64,000 nucleotides of DNA from Hymenobacter sp. BT18 (GTDB lineage Bacteria; Bacteroidota; Bacteroidia; Cytophagales; Hymenobacteraceae). The translations under genes were made by a program, and so were the position numbers. Below, in pieces: positions 33,737-42,833 of the stretch. The stretch's first letter is position 1. The number at the start of each line of letters is the position of its first letter. The notes under the pieces are model-generated. The model searched no databases and was not told the origin of the DNA. It saw only the letters and a list, made by a program, of their open reading frames with translations. The DNA is taken from the NCBI RefSeq assembly GCF_012273015.1, contig NZ_CP050954.1, positions 3,264,001 through 3,328,000 on the forward strand. The letters run 5' to 3'.

Positions 33737-33801
33737 ACAGCCGCCGGCCCCACCAATGCCCGCCCGATTGTAGAGCAGTACTGGTGGGGCCGGCGGCTGT
33801 T
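33736..33801. terminator. 20-bp perfect hairpin terminator between convergent genes
   Basis: Perfect 20-bp GC-rich arms (33736-33755 with 33782-33801) with a 26-base loop, starting at the last base of the DinB stop codon and ending 12 bp before the end of the minus-strand gene. Confidence 0.85.
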
Positions 33802-33812
33802 GGCGGGCGAGG

Positions 33813-34211
33813 CTAGGCGGCCTGGGGCTTGGCAGGCGTTTCTACGCCGCCGCGGCACGCGTAGAACTCAAGCGTATGGCGCTGCAGCTGCCGGAAGTCG
33901 TTGGAGGGCAGCTCGACCAGGATCTGGTCTTCGTCGTTGATGCTGGCGCTGGTAGCCAGTAGGTACCCCGATTCGTGCAGCCAGGCATAGACGTAAAGGC
34001 TGGTGCCATCGGCAGCGCGGTGCGGGTGCCGGTAGCGCACATCGGTGGTAGCCACGTAGCTGAGCGGCTGCGCCGAGGCCAGCTGGTGCACGGGCAGGTC
34101 GGTGCGCAGCGGTTCGAAGCCCAGGGCTTTCAGATAGCTGTCTTTTAGGACCAGGGAGAGGGCGGCAGGTTGTGGAAAGCGAGGGGCGGCGGTGAAGGAT
34201 ACGGTGCGCAT
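33813..34211 (-). CDS. Hypothetical protein
   Basis: A 132-residue protein with no signal peptide or membrane segment. Its beta-prone strands (LSYVATTDVRYRHPHRAADGTSLYVYAWLHESGYLLATS) and a short DEDQILVELPSNDFRQLQRHTLEFYAC helix suggest a small alpha/beta domain. No family recognised. ATG 34211 is chosen; the frame continues nine codons upstream to 34238. The gene is isolated, with a strong terminator behind it. Confidence 0.65.
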   Translation of the reverse strand: MRTVSFTAAPRFPQPAALSLVLKDSYLKALGFEPLRTDLPVHQLASAQPLSYVATTDVRYRHPHRAADGTSLYVYAWLHESGYLLATSASINDEDQILVELPSNDFRQLQRHTLEFYACRGGVETPAKPQAA

Positions 34212-34648
34212 GGGGAGCAGGGGTAAGGGGGAAGCCAACGCCCGGCGGTATCGGCAGGAGCAAGTCTACCTTATACAGAAGCGAAAGGAAAGGCAGAACC
34301 GCCTGAATTTGTGACATCTACTTAGGGCTATGTCCGGATTGCGCCCTGCCCGGGACAAAGCGGTTTTCCGGCCCTGCCGGATGGAAATCCAGTGCCAGCG
34401 AAGAGATGGGGCGGAAAAACGAATCCTGATCAGGAAAGAATGTGACGTGCAGAAGGGCAATCGGCCTGGTCCTTGACTACCATTCAGCGCCCTGCAACAG
34501 GTAGAAAGACGAGCTGATTATCAATAGGCTAGGTGCATAATTCCTGGAAAACATGGAAGAAAGCTTATCTGTAGCCAACTATATAGGAACTTGGCGCATC
34601 TACCGCTCAACTTCGCTTGGTAGCGCTGCCTCTTCCTCTCTTTCTGCT

Positions 34649-36133
34649 ATGAAAAACAAGAACCGTATTCTCTTTTCCCGCCTGCTGGGAATGCTCCTAT
34701 GCCTGGCTAGCTGTTTCCCGGCCAACGCCGCCACGGCGCCCGACAGCGTGGACCTTTTTCTGGCGGCCAAAATGCGGCAGCTGCGCATTCCCGGCCTGCA
34801 ACTGGCGGTGGTGCGGCAGGGCAAAATCATCAAGTCGGCCCAATATGGGCTGGCCAATATCCAGGACTCGATTCCGGTAACCAGCCGCACGCGTTTTCCC
34901 ATCAACTCCATCACCAAAGCCTTTGTGGGCGTGGCCGTGATGCAGCTGGTAGAAGCCGGCAAGGTAGACCTGGCCGCACCCATTGCGCGCTACCTCCCGG
35001 GCCTGCCCACGGCCTGGCAACCCGCCACGGTGCGCCAGCTCCTGACGCATACCTCAGGCCTGCCCGACATCATGGCCAACGATGCTATGGTGACGGAAGA
35101 TGATGAGCAGGCGGCCTGGACGAAAGTGCAGGCCCAGCCCATGGACTTCCAGCCCGGAGAGAAGTTTGCCTACAACCAAACCAACTACCTGCTTCTGGGC
35201 CAGCTACTGACCAAGCTAAGCGGGCAGCCCTTCGCCCAATTCATTCAGGAGCGTCAGCTGAACGTGGTAGGCATGCCCCAGACTACTACCGGCGACGCCC
35301 ACGACGTGCTGCCGCACGCGGCCCGGGGCTATACGTTTTTCCACAGTGTGAATGGGGTAATGGGGCGCTCCAAAGAACTGCGGAACGTTTTTGAGGTGTT
35401 TGCGCCTTCCTTGCGCACGGCCGCCGGCATGAGCTCTACGGCCGAGGAAATGGCCCGCTGGACCGTAGCGCTGCAACAAGGCAAGCTCCTGCAGCCCGCC
35501 AGCCTCACCACGCTCTGGACGCCCGGCCTGCTCAACAACGGCCAACCGCGCGGCTTTAGCCGCTTCCTGAATGGCTACGCCCTCGGCAGCCCCGTGGTAT
35601 TACGCCCCGAACATCCGGCCATAGCCCCGGTGGGCGGCGGCCGCTCCGCCGTGTTTATGTACCCCGAAGACGACCTGACCATTGTGGTGCTAACCAACCT
35701 GCAGGGTGCCAACCCGGATGGTTTCGTGGATGAGCTGGCAGGCTACTACCTGCCCGATATGAAAGCTGTAGCGGGCTTTGGCTTGCCGCCCACTATACGC
35801 GCCCTGCATACCGAGCTGCGCCAGCGCGGATTTGCCCAGGCGGCAGCCCTGGTAAAGCAAAAGCAGAAACAGAATCCCACCTATCAACTGCCCGAGGATG
35901 ATGTGAATGGCTGGGGCTACTTTCTCCTCCGCCAGCAGCTGGCTAAGGAGGCCCTGGAGGTGTTCAAGCTGAACGTAAGCCTGTACCCGCAGAGTGCCAA
36001 TACCTACGACAGCCTGGCCGAAACCTACGCCGAGCTGGGCCAGAAGGACCTAGCTGCTAAAAACTACAAGCGCGCCCTGGCCCTGAATCCCAAGAATACC
36101 GCCGCCGCCGCGTACCTGAAGAAAACCCTGTAG
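34649..36133 (+). CDS. Serine hydrolase (beta-lactamase fold) fused to TPRs
   Basis: A 494-residue exported protein. Seen: an N-terminal hydrophobic segment with a possible lipobox (LASC, Cys22), the SxxK motif S87-I-T-K90, LLTHTSGLPD, Y175-N-Q at the tyrosine position (YxN is canonical), and a GGGRSAVFMYPEDDL strand before the C-terminal domain. From about residue 410 come two TPR units (ALEVFKLNVSLYPQSANTYDSLAETYAEL). The enzyme part is DD-peptidase/esterase-like. ATG 34649 gives the signal sequence; 32 upstream codons are discarded. Confidence 0.88.
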   Translation: MKNKNRILFSRLLGMLLCLASCFPANAATAPDSVDLFLAAKMRQLRIPGLQLAVVRQGKIIKSAQYGLANIQDSIPVTSRTRFPINSITKAFVGVAVMQLVEAGKVDLAAPIARYLPGLPTAWQPATVRQLLTHTSGLPDIMANDAMVTEDDEQAAWTKVQAQPMDFQPGEKFAYNQTNYLLLGQLLTKLSGQPFAQFIQERQLNVVGMPQTTTGDAHDVLPHAARGYTFFHSVNGVMGRSKELRNVFEVFAPSLRTAAGMSSTAEEMARWTVALQQGKLLQPASLTTLWTPGLLNNGQPRGFSRFLNGYALGSPVVLRPEHPAIAPVGGGRSAVFMYPEDDLTIVVLTNLQGANPDGFVDELAGYYLPDMKAVAGFGLPPTIRALHTELRQRGFAQAAALVKQKQKQNPTYQLPEDDVNGWGYFLLRQQLAKEALEVFKLNVSLYPQSANTYDSLAETYAELGQKDLAAKNYKRALALNPKNTAAAAYLKKTL

Positions 36134-36199
36134 CCAACTCTTTCCAGGGGCGACTCCGGATAACTGTGGCACCAGTGGAATAAGTGCGCCCCCGGAAAA

Positions 36200-36295
36200 T
36201 GTCCTGCTGAGCTTGTCGAAGCATCTTTACCTCTGGCTAATCAATAACGTGGCAACGAAGCGGTAGAGATGCTTCGACTCCGCTCAGCATGACGG
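36200..36295. repeat. Dispersed REP-like palindromic element, copy 1 (full length)
   Basis: A ~95-bp imperfect palindrome: left arm from GTCCTGCTGAGCTTGTCGAA, right arm ending CCGCTCAGCATGACGG. It aligns end to end, in the same orientation, with the element at 50705-50800, including the inner CTCTGGCT and AACGAAGCGGTAGAGATGC parts. It lies between two plus-strand genes. Confidence 0.8.
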
Positions 36296-36355
36296 AAACG
36301 AGGTTTTAATGTCTTTACAGATGTGCCCAGTTGCCCACAGCTACTCGTTCTACCG

Positions 36356-36766
36356 ATGCCCATATCTGAGCTTCCCATTACCGTTGCCGAATGCAAAAGC
36401 TTGCTGCTGGAGCGTTTCAGATCCGGCGGCTACGGCCTGTCGTCTTCCGATAAAGAAGGCTACCGGGTGTTGTGCTACTACCACGGCGCCTTTCTGTTCG
36501 TAGCCGTGGGCGATGATGGCACCAGCGTATTGCACCTGCCGACCGACGAGATAGTGCTCAACTACATCTGGGCCCGCGAGGGCGTGCAGATGGACTTGGA
36601 ATGGGAAGATGGGCAGCCCCGCTGGCGCTACGCTCTCACGCCCGAGGAGCAGCTCGAAAGCTGGCAAAAGGTACTTACTCGCCTGACCCCGGTTACGGAT
36701 AGTACCCGCCGGTTCGTCGCCAGTACGTTGGCCGGGCTAGCGGCTATTGCCAACCGGCCGGGGTGA
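36356..36766 (+). CDS. Hypothetical protein
   Basis: A 136-residue cytosolic protein. It begins MPISELPITVAECKSLLLERFRSGGYGL and continues with a beta-rich stretch (YRVLCYYHGAFLFVAVGDDG) and a C-terminal helix region. No family recognised; the composition is soluble and acidic. ATG 36356 is preferred to the GTG at 36323. It sits just before the AT-rich repeat island. Confidence 0.65.
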   Translation: MPISELPITVAECKSLLLERFRSGGYGLSSSDKEGYRVLCYYHGAFLFVAVGDDGTSVLHLPTDEIVLNYIWAREGVQMDLEWEDGQPRWRYALTPEEQLESWQKVLTRLTPVTDSTRRFVASTLAGLAAIANRPG

Positions 36767-36783
36767 GGCGGGTACTTCAGGTA

Positions 36784-36961
36784 CTGGCGCGAGTTTAGCG
36801 CAGCGTAACTCGTGCCGACGCATGACGCGAGTTTTCAACTTGCCCGCCAGAATAAGGCCTTCCGGACGGTGCGGTTACTGGTTTTGCCGCGTTGCGGCAG
36901 TCGAGGTACAGCCTCCACGTCATGCGTCGGCACGAGTTACGCTGCGCTAAACTCGCGCCAG
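36784..36961. repeat. 178-bp palindromic element, copy 1 (44-bp perfect inverted ends)
   Basis: Perfect 44-bp inverted repeat (36784-36827 with 36918-36961, starting CTGGCGCGAGTTTAGCGC) around a 90-bp core. Preceded by AGGTA and followed by AT in both copies. No ORF inside. The build (short, non-coding, terminal inverted repeats) resembles a MITE or a long-hairpin REP element. Confidence 0.85.
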
Positions 36962-37013
36962 ATAGGGCAAAATGCAGCTGGTTTGTTGGGTCTGTTTGTA
37001 TTGAATATGTTGG

Positions 37014-37265
37014 TTAATAAATCTTATACATAAAAATGATAGCCATATATCCTAGCAGCATAAGTATTGATAGCGCTAAATAAAAATTTTTGTTATTATC
37101 AGCAATTATTGCATCCAGAATATAGCCTATAAATATTGGCGATAGATAAATATAGTCATGAGAAATAAAATTGGTGTTAGCTAATAAATTGACGACCCCT
37201 ATTAGCCCGATGAATTTTAAGATTTTTGCTGCTCTATGCAAGTTAGCTCTTGTGGTGCTATGCAT
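37014..37265 (-). CDS. Small AT-rich membrane protein between the 178-bp repeats
   Basis: An 83-residue predicted protein with two or three hydrophobic helices (LIGVVNLLAN, YIYLSPIFIGYILDAIIA, YLALSILMLLGYMAIIFMYKIY). Its coding sequence is AT-rich, unlike the surrounding genome, and it is enclosed by two direct copies of a 178-bp palindromic repeat. No family recognised. It may be a cargo gene, a remnant, or a chance ORF; AT-rich hydrophobic codons can arise by chance, so confidence is modest. Confidence 0.45.
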   Translation of the reverse strand: MHSTTRANLHRAAKILKFIGLIGVVNLLANTNFISHDYIYLSPIFIGYILDAIIADNNKNFYLALSILMLLGYMAIIFMYKIY

Positions 37266-37295
37266 ATGAAAGTCTGCTATTTAGGGTGTAAGGTA

Positions 37296-37473
37296 CTGGC
37301 GCGAGTTTAGCGGAGTGTAACTCGTGCCGACGCATGATGTGAGTTTTCAACTCGCCCGCCAGAACAACGCCTTCCGCATGGTGCAGTTACCAGCTTGCCG
37401 CGTTGCGGCAGTGGAGGCACAGCCCCCACATCATAGGCTGATCACGCGTTACGCTGCGCTAAACTCGCGCCAG
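37296..37473. repeat. 178-bp palindromic element, copy 2 (degenerate)
   Basis: Same length and orientation as copy 1 (36784-36961), with many substitutions; the inverted ends no longer pair perfectly. Shares core blocks such as GAGTTTTCAACT and GCCGCGTTGCGGCAGT. Confidence 0.82.
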
Positions 37474-37523
37474 ATGCGGCTAGACATGAATTACACTATA
37501 ACCACACAAGTTGGCTATTAAAA

Positions 37524-38019
37524 TTACATAAAAATATAGCCAGAATCAGGTAAGTCTCTTACAGCTTTTTTTCTAGTAGCCATATTGCTAATCAAAGCTA
37601 TAAGATGTCTTAATCTTTTCCCTCTTTTGTCTTTTAAATCAAATAGGGAACAATTGTCTTGATATGTTATCTTCTTAGAAGTTCCGTTTACATATATTGT
37701 TAATACCTGGAAATAACCAGGTACAACCGGTCCCGTTACACAAAGCCTTGACTTCTTCGGGGTAGGTATAGTAATTCATATCAACTAAGGCAGAGTAGAT
37801 ACTATCTATCTGAGGTCTACTAAGCTGAATATTGACCACAGTATCTTGCTTGAACAATATTTTTCGCGAATAAGTCTGACTGGAATCGTTTATAGATATT
37901 GTGTCAATAAAATCCGTAAGTGATACAGAAAAATCATGGGGTACTTGCGGCTTCCGACTGCAGGCTGAGCTATTTATCAGCAAGCCAAATAACATATATA
38001 ATTTAAGGCAGTGATTCAT
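37524..38019 (-). pseudogene. Lipoprotein gene with a single-base frameshift
   Basis: The first frame (start 38019) gives a lipoprotein with lipobox NSSAC (Cys20) and a beta-rich domain up to PEEVKAL, then a short junk tail stopping at 37675. In the +1 frame the reading continues from about 37740 as GPVVPGYFQVLTIYVNGTSKK and on to a stop at 37524. One extra base near the AAA at 37742-37744 explains both; 496 bp is one more than a multiple of three. Without it the product would be 164 residues. The gene is AT-rich, like the neighbouring island. A sequencing error or slippage is an alternative. Family not recognised. Confidence 0.7.
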
Positions 38020-38030
38020 ATTTAAATAGT

Positions 38031-38066
38031 AAACCCCGCGCCGGCCTTGCAGCCAACGCGGGGTTT
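38031..38066 (-). terminator. Hairpin downstream of isocitrate dehydrogenase
   Basis: Perfect 10-bp arms (38031-38040 with 38057-38066), 28 bp after the icd stop codon on the minus strand, with only a short U-run. Confidence 0.7.
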
Positions 38067-38093
38067 TAGAGAATTTTGGCCTAAGCCAAGCTA

Positions 38094-39359
38094 CTACATA
38101 TTCTTCACAATCTCTTCGCCGAACTCGCTGCACTTCAGCAGGGTAGCACCTTCCATCAGGCGTTCGAAGTCGTAGGTGACGCGCTTGGAAGCAATGGTGG
38201 CTTCGATGCCTTTGTAGATCAGGTCGGCGGCTTCCTGCCAGCCCAGGTGCTCCAGCATCAGGGCGCCGCTCAGGATAACCGAGCCGGGGTTCACCTTGTC
38301 CTGGTTGGCGTACTTAGGCGCCGTGCCGTGGGTAGCCTCGAAGATGGCGTGGCCCGTTACGTAGTTGATGTTGGCACCCGGGGCAATGCCGATACCACCT
38401 ACGATGGCAGCCAGGGCGTCGGAGATATAGTCGCCGTTCAGGTTCAGGGTAGCAACTACGGAGTAGTCGGCGGGGCGGAGCAGGATCTGCTGCAGGAAGG
38501 CGTCGGCAATGCTATCCTTGATAAGGATTTTGCCGCTGTCGAGGGCCAGCTTCTGCTGGGCGTCGGCTACTTCCTGGCCTTGCTTGGCCGCTACTTTATC
38601 GTACTGCGCCCAGGTATACACTTTGTCGCCAAACTCGCGCTCGGCCAGTTCGTAACCCCAGGTTTTGAAGGCCCCCTCGGTGAACTTCATGATGTTGCCC
38701 TTGTGCACGATGGTCACCGACGGCTTCTTGTTGTCGATGGCGTACTGGATGGCGGCGCGCACCAGGCGCTCCGTGCCTTCCTTGCTCACGGGCTTGATGC
38801 CAAACGAAGACGTTTCGGGGAAGCGAATTTTCTTCACGCCCATCTCGTCCTGCAGGAATTCCAGCATTTTCTGGGCCTGCGGGGTGCCGTTCATGTACTC
38901 GATGCCGGCGTAGATGTCTTCCGTGTTTTCGCGGAAAATCACCATGTCCGTCAGGTTGGGCTGCTTTACCGGGGAAGGCACGCCCTCAAACCAGCGCACG
39001 GGCCGCACGCAGGCGTAGAGGTCGAGCTCCTGGCGCAGGGCCACGTTGAGGGAGCGGATGCCGCCGCCTACGGGCGTAGTCAGCGGGCCTTTGATGCCGA
39101 CCAGGTAATCACGGAAAGCGTCGAGGGTTTCGTTGGGCAACCAGTTATTCAGCTGTTTGAAGGCCTTCTCACCGGCCAGCACTTCTTTCCATACCAGCTT
39201 GCGCGCACCACCATACGCTTTTGCCACCGCCGCGTCGAACACTTTTACGGAAGCCGCCCAAATGTCCGGACCCGTGCCGTCGCCTTCGATGAAGGGAATC
39301 GTGGGCTGGTCGGGCACGTTCAGCTTGCCGTTTTTGATGGTGATTTTTTGGTCTGCCAT
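38094..39359 (-). CDS. icd: Isocitrate dehydrogenase, NADP-dependent
   Basis: A 421-residue TCA-cycle enzyme converting isocitrate to 2-oxoglutarate with NADP. Seen: [14 protein letters not shown], the substrate loop [25 protein letters not shown] (active-site Ser and Arg residues), [36 protein letters not shown] (catalytic Asp), and [19 protein letters not shown], where the KYA lysine and tyrosine mark NADP specificity as in E. coli Icd. Length matches the E. coli-type homodimer. It starts at ATG 39359 and is monocistronic with a terminator behind. Confidence 0.96.
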   Translation of the reverse strand: MADQKITIKNGKLNVPDQPTIPFIEGDGTGPDIWAASVKVFDAAVAKAYGGARKLVWKEVLAGEKAFKQLNNWLPNETLDAFRDYLVGIKGPLTTPVGGGIRSLNVALRQELDLYACVRPVRWFEGVPSPVKQPNLTDMVIFRENTEDIYAGIEYMNGTPQAQKMLEFLQDEMGVKKIRFPETSSFGIKPVSKEGTERLVRAAIQYAIDNKKPSVTIVHKGNIMKFTEGAFKTWGYELAEREFGDKVYTWAQYDKVAAKQGQEVADAQQKLALDSGKILIKDSIADAFLQQILLRPADYSVVATLNLNGDYISDALAAIVGGIGIAPGANINYVTGHAIFEATHGTAPKYANQDKVNPGSVILSGALMLEHLGWQEAADLIYKGIEATIASKRVTYDFERLMEGATLLKCSEFGEEIVKNM

Positions 39360-39526
39360 ATACTACGTTGTCAGGGAAATGACGCGGGGGTTAGAGGGTT
39401 GTAGGAAGAGCGAAAGGGCGCTGACGGCCAAAACAGGCAAAAAGGACGTGTCGTTGCCGTAACAGGATGCAAAGCACCGACTAAAATCGGGGGGAAACAA
39501 GCGTTTCAAAAAAATGTCGTATATGC

Positions 39527-39759
39527 GCCTCACCCCCCAGCCCCCTCTCCCATAGAGAGGGGGAGCCGGACGATTTCGTTCTGGCGCGGCGGAGCTGCTT
39601 CGCTCGCGCTACGCAGCCCCGCCGCGGGCAGTACTTTGGTTTCGTCTTCTGTATGGAATACAAAAAAGCGGGAGCATTGAGCCTAAGCTCAATGCTCCCG
39701 CAGTCCTTGCTGATGGCTGGCTCCCCCTCTCTATGGGAGAGGGGGCCGGGGGGTGAGGC
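39527..39759. repeat. 233-bp element with 41-bp near-perfect inverted ends
   Basis: GCCTCACCCCCCAGCCCCCT at 39527 and its 41-bp reverse complement ending at 39759 match at 40 of 41 positions. A partial third copy of the CCGGGGGGTGAGGC end follows at 39768-39781. The inner 150 bp contain a 15-bp terminator stem. CT-rich repeats of this kind are dispersed in several bacterial genomes; function unknown. Confidence 0.8.
39661..39701 (-). terminator. Rho-independent terminator of the M16 peptidase gene
   Basis: Perfect 15-bp stem (39701-39687 with 39682-39668), 4-base loop, followed on the minus strand by a run of six Us (39667-39662). Located about 90 bp beyond the stop codon, inside the inverted-repeat element. 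Confidence 0.88.
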
Positions 39760-39791
39760 CCACGTGGCCGGGGGGTGAGGCACCGGGGAAG

Positions 39792-42700
39792 CTAGTACCC
39801 GAAGATTTCCTTTAACGTCAGCTGCTGCACCTGGCCATACTTGGCCAGCTCCTTAAAGTTGAGGCGGTCCTTGGAACCGATGACGAGGATGCTCTGGTTC
39901 TGGCCTTTCACCTTGGCTTGCTGGAACTTACGCAGGTCGTCGAAGCTCATGTTCGGGGTTTGCTCGTACACGTCGCGGCGCAGGTCGTAGTCGAGGCCGA
40001 GGCGCTTGGCCCGCTCGTAGCTGAAGAGGATGTCGCTCTTGGTGATGCGTTCGGTGGCAATGCTGTTGCGGATGGCGTCCTTGGCAATCTGCAGGTTGGC
40101 TTCGGCCACGGGCATATCGTTGAGCAAGGCCTGCATGCCGGCCATGGCCTCGGGCAGCTTGTCGCTCTGCGTACCGATGTAGGAGCTGATGTAGTTGGAG
40201 CGGCCCACCTTGCCGGCATTGGAGTAGCCCGAGTAGGCCGAGTACGCCAGGGCCTTGCTTTCGCGCAGCTCCTGGAACACGATGCTGCCCATGCTGCCCC
40301 CAAAGTACTCGTTGTAGAGGCTCACGGTGGGTACCAGGGTTTTGTCGTACACGTCGCCCTTGGTCAGGAACACGATTTCGGCCTGCACCATGTTGTAGTC
40401 CACCCAGTACACCTTGCGGCTGTTCATGGGCAGCTCGGCAAAGTCCTTGGCCGCCGGCACCGGCGTGAGCTTAGCGGGCGTTTTATGAAGAGCCTGTAAT
40501 TTCTCTACGAGGTAGCCTTTGGTCCAATTGGGTATCAATCCATGACCATGCGCGCTAGTAATTGAGTCCATCCGAATCATGTATTTCTCAGATATATAGC
40601 GTGGCCCGTAGTATAGCACGCGGTGCTCATAGGTCGGAATCTTCTGGATGAGGGCCGTCAGCTCCTGGGGTTTCAGGGCTTTGAGCTGCTTTTCGCTGAG
40701 CTGGGTGGTGAAGGGGTTTTTGGGGCCGTACTTGGCGTAGTTCACCAGGGCCTGGTTCAGAATCACCCCTTTGTTGAGCTTGGCATCCTGGCGGGCTTTC
40801 AGCACCCCGGCCACCATGTTTTGCAGGGCTTCGGCGTCGGGCTTGGGCTTGGCCAGCAGGCTTTCAAACAGCTGCACCGCCGGCTCGAAGTTGCTGTCGA
40901 GGCCGGAGAGGCTCACGTAGATGCGGTCGGCCCCACTCTGCACCCCGAAGGAGCAGCCCAGCTTGTAGAACTCCTGCTGGAGCTGAGCGGCGGTGTACTT
41001 GTCGGTGCCGAGGTATTGGAGGTAGTCAGCGGCCAGGCCAAGGCGCGGGTCGTTGTTGGTGCCCATATCGAGCACGTAGTACAGGTCGAAGAGGTTGTTT
41101 TCGGTGTTGCGGGTGTAGAACACCGGCACGCCCGAGGCCAGCTTGGTTTCCTGGATGTCCTTCTTATAGTCCACGAACACGGGCTGGAGGGCCGGGGCCG
41201 GGAGGCTGGTTACCTGCTTGTAGAAGCCGGAAGCGGCGTCGCGGTTCACGGGCACGGGCGTGATGGTGGGCTTCACCACTTTCACCTTGTTGGGGTCCTG
41301 GCCGGTGCGCTTGTACACGGCCACGTAGTTCTGGCCGTAGTACTGGTTGGCCACGCGCATCACGTCCGCCTTGGTAATCTTAGCGAAGTCGTCGATCTGC
41401 TTGACGTAGTCCTTCCAGTCCTGGCGGGCAATAAAGGCCGAAACGAAGGCGCCGGCGCGGGCCTCGTTGCTTTCGTAGCTCTTGGTGCGCTGTAGCTTTT
41501 CGCTGTTGATGATGGCCGGAATCAGCCAGTCGGGGAAGTCACCCTTCTTTACCTTGGTCAGCTCCGCCAGCAGCAGGTCGCGCACCTGCTCCAGCTTCTG
41601 GCCCTGGCGCGGGGTGGCGTAGAGCACGTGGGTGGAGTAGTCGTTGTTGAGGTCGGTGAAGGTGGCCGCCTGCAGCACTTTCTGCTGCTGGTTGAGGTCG
41701 AGGTCCACGAGGCCGGCCTGGCCGTTGGTCAGAATCTTATCAATCATGCGCAGCACCACCGCGTCGGGGGTAGTGGTGCCGGGAAAGCGGAAGCCCAGCA
41801 TCACGTTTTCCGCGTCGGGGCCTTTAATTTCCTTTACAATGGGTGCCGTGATGGGCGCTTCCTGCGCGGGCGTAAACGCCGGTACCGGCTTGCTTTGCAG
41901 CCCGCCAAAGTACTTGTCGATGATGCGGATGGTCTGGTCGTAGTCCAGGTCGCCGCTCAGCGTCAGGGCCACGTTGTTGGGCACGTAGTACTGCGTAAAG
42001 TACTTCTTGATTTCCGTGATGGACGGGTTCTGCAGGTGCTCAATAGTGCCGATGGTGGTCTGGGTGCCGTACTCGTGCTTCTGGTAGAGGGCGGCATTCA
42101 GGGCCTGGTACTCCTTGCTGAAGTCACTGTCGAGGGTGCGGTTTTTCTCCTCGTACACGGCTTCCAGCTCGGTGTGAAACAGGCGGGGTACCATTTCCCC
42201 AAACCGCTCGGCCTGAATGGCGGCCCACTTCTCCACCTGGTTGCTCGGAATGTCTTCCTGGTACACCGTCTGCTCCACCGAGGTGTAGGCGTTGGAGCCC
42301 TTGGCCCCGATGGCACCCATCACCTTATCGTACTCGTTGGCCACGGCGTACTTAGCCGCCACGCCCGACACGGAGTCAATCTGGTGGTAGAGGCGCTTGC
42401 GCTCGGCCACGTCGGTTTTGCTGCGGTACTGCTCGTAGAGGGCTTCAATCTTGGCCAGTTCCACCTGCTCGGCGGCCCAGTTCTGGGTGCCCAGCTTAGA
42501 AGTACCCTTGAACACCATGTGCTCCAGGTAGTGGGCCAGGCCAGTGGCGGTGTGCGGGTCGTTTTTGGAGCCGGCGCGCACGGCCACGTAGGTCTGGATG
42601 CGCGGGGCGTCCTTGTAGTCGGAGAGGTACACCGTCAGGCCATTGTCGAGGGTATAGATGCGGGCCTTCAGCGGGTCGCCCTCCACGGTCTGGTACTTAT

Positions 42701-42833
42701 ATTCCTTCTGGGCTGGCGCAGCAGCAGGGTCCGGAGTCGTTGCGGCGGCCGTAGCAGCCGGCTTGCTCGACTGGCACTGGGTCAGACTCAGCGCCGCCAT
42801 AGCCGGCAGCACGAGCATCAGGGTTTTTTTCAC
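39792..42833 (-). CDS. M16 family zinc metallopeptidase, tandem-domain lipoprotein
   Basis: A 1013-residue peptidase of the insulinase/pitrilysin family, anchored by a lipobox (LTQC, Cys20). Seen: the inverted zinc motif H101-Y-L-E104-H105 with the distal glutamate in ELEAVYEEKNR, then a second, inactive M16 half (from about residue 530) with no HxxEH. Four M16 domains in one chain is the usual long form. The start is GTG (42833); no upstream ATG is in frame. A TATCTTTG -7-like box (42876-42869) lies about 40 bp upstream. Likely degrades peptides in the periplasm. Confidence 0.92.
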   Translation of the reverse strand: MKKTLMLVLPAMAALSLTQCQSSKPAATAAATTPDPAAAPAQKEYKYQTVEGDPLKARIYTLDNGLTVYLSDYKDAPRIQTYVAVRAGSKNDPHTATGLAHYLEHMVFKGTSKLGTQNWAAEQVELAKIEALYEQYRSKTDVAERKRLYHQIDSVSGVAAKYAVANEYDKVMGAIGAKGSNAYTSVEQTVYQEDIPSNQVEKWAAIQAERFGEMVPRLFHTELEAVYEEKNRTLDSDFSKEYQALNAALYQKHEYGTQTTIGTIEHLQNPSITEIKKYFTQYYVPNNVALTLSGDLDYDQTIRIIDKYFGGLQSKPVPAFTPAQEAPITAPIVKEIKGPDAENVMLGFRFPGTTTPDAVVLRMIDKILTNGQAGLVDLDLNQQQKVLQAATFTDLNNDYSTHVLYATPRQGQKLEQVRDLLLAELTKVKKGDFPDWLIPAIINSEKLQRTKSYESNEARAGAFVSAFIARQDWKDYVKQIDDFAKITKADVMRVANQYYGQNYVAVYKRTGQDPNKVKVVKPTITPVPVNRDAASGFYKQVTSLPAPALQPVFVDYKKDIQETKLASGVPVFYTRNTENNLFDLYYVLDMGTNNDPRLGLAADYLQYLGTDKYTAAQLQQEFYKLGCSFGVQSGADRIYVSLSGLDSNFEPAVQLFESLLAKPKPDAEALQNMVAGVLKARQDAKLNKGVILNQALVNYAKYGPKNPFTTQLSEKQLKALKPQELTALIQKIPTYEHRVLYYGPRYISEKYMIRMDSITSAHGHGLIPNWTKGYLVEKLQALHKTPAKLTPVPAAKDFAELPMNSRKVYWVDYNMVQAEIVFLTKGDVYDKTLVPTVSLYNEYFGGSMGSIVFQELRESKALAYSAYSGYSNAGKVGRSNYISSYIGTQSDKLPEAMAGMQALLNDMPVAEANLQIAKDAIRNSIATERITKSDILFSYERAKRLGLDYDLRRDVYEQTPNMSFDDLRKFQQAKVKGQNQSILVIGSKDRLNFKELAKYGQVQQLTLKEIFGY

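Larger units (their letters stand above)
39360..39791. other. Intergenic region, 432 bp, repeat and terminator only
   Basis: Lies between icd and the M16 peptidase gene (both minus). It holds the 41-bp inverted repeat pair (39527-39567, 39719-39759) with the M16 terminator nested inside. The ORF at 39481-39783 runs through these structures and is not supported. Confidence 0.65.

Noticed and set aside
36784..37473. CRISPR array or tandem repeat
   Set aside because: Only two 178-bp copies, each palindromic, far larger than CRISPR repeats; no cas genes.
39481..39783. Minus-strand ORF of 100 codons before the M16 gene end
   Set aside because: Translates the inverted repeat and terminator; proline/arginine-rich low complexity.
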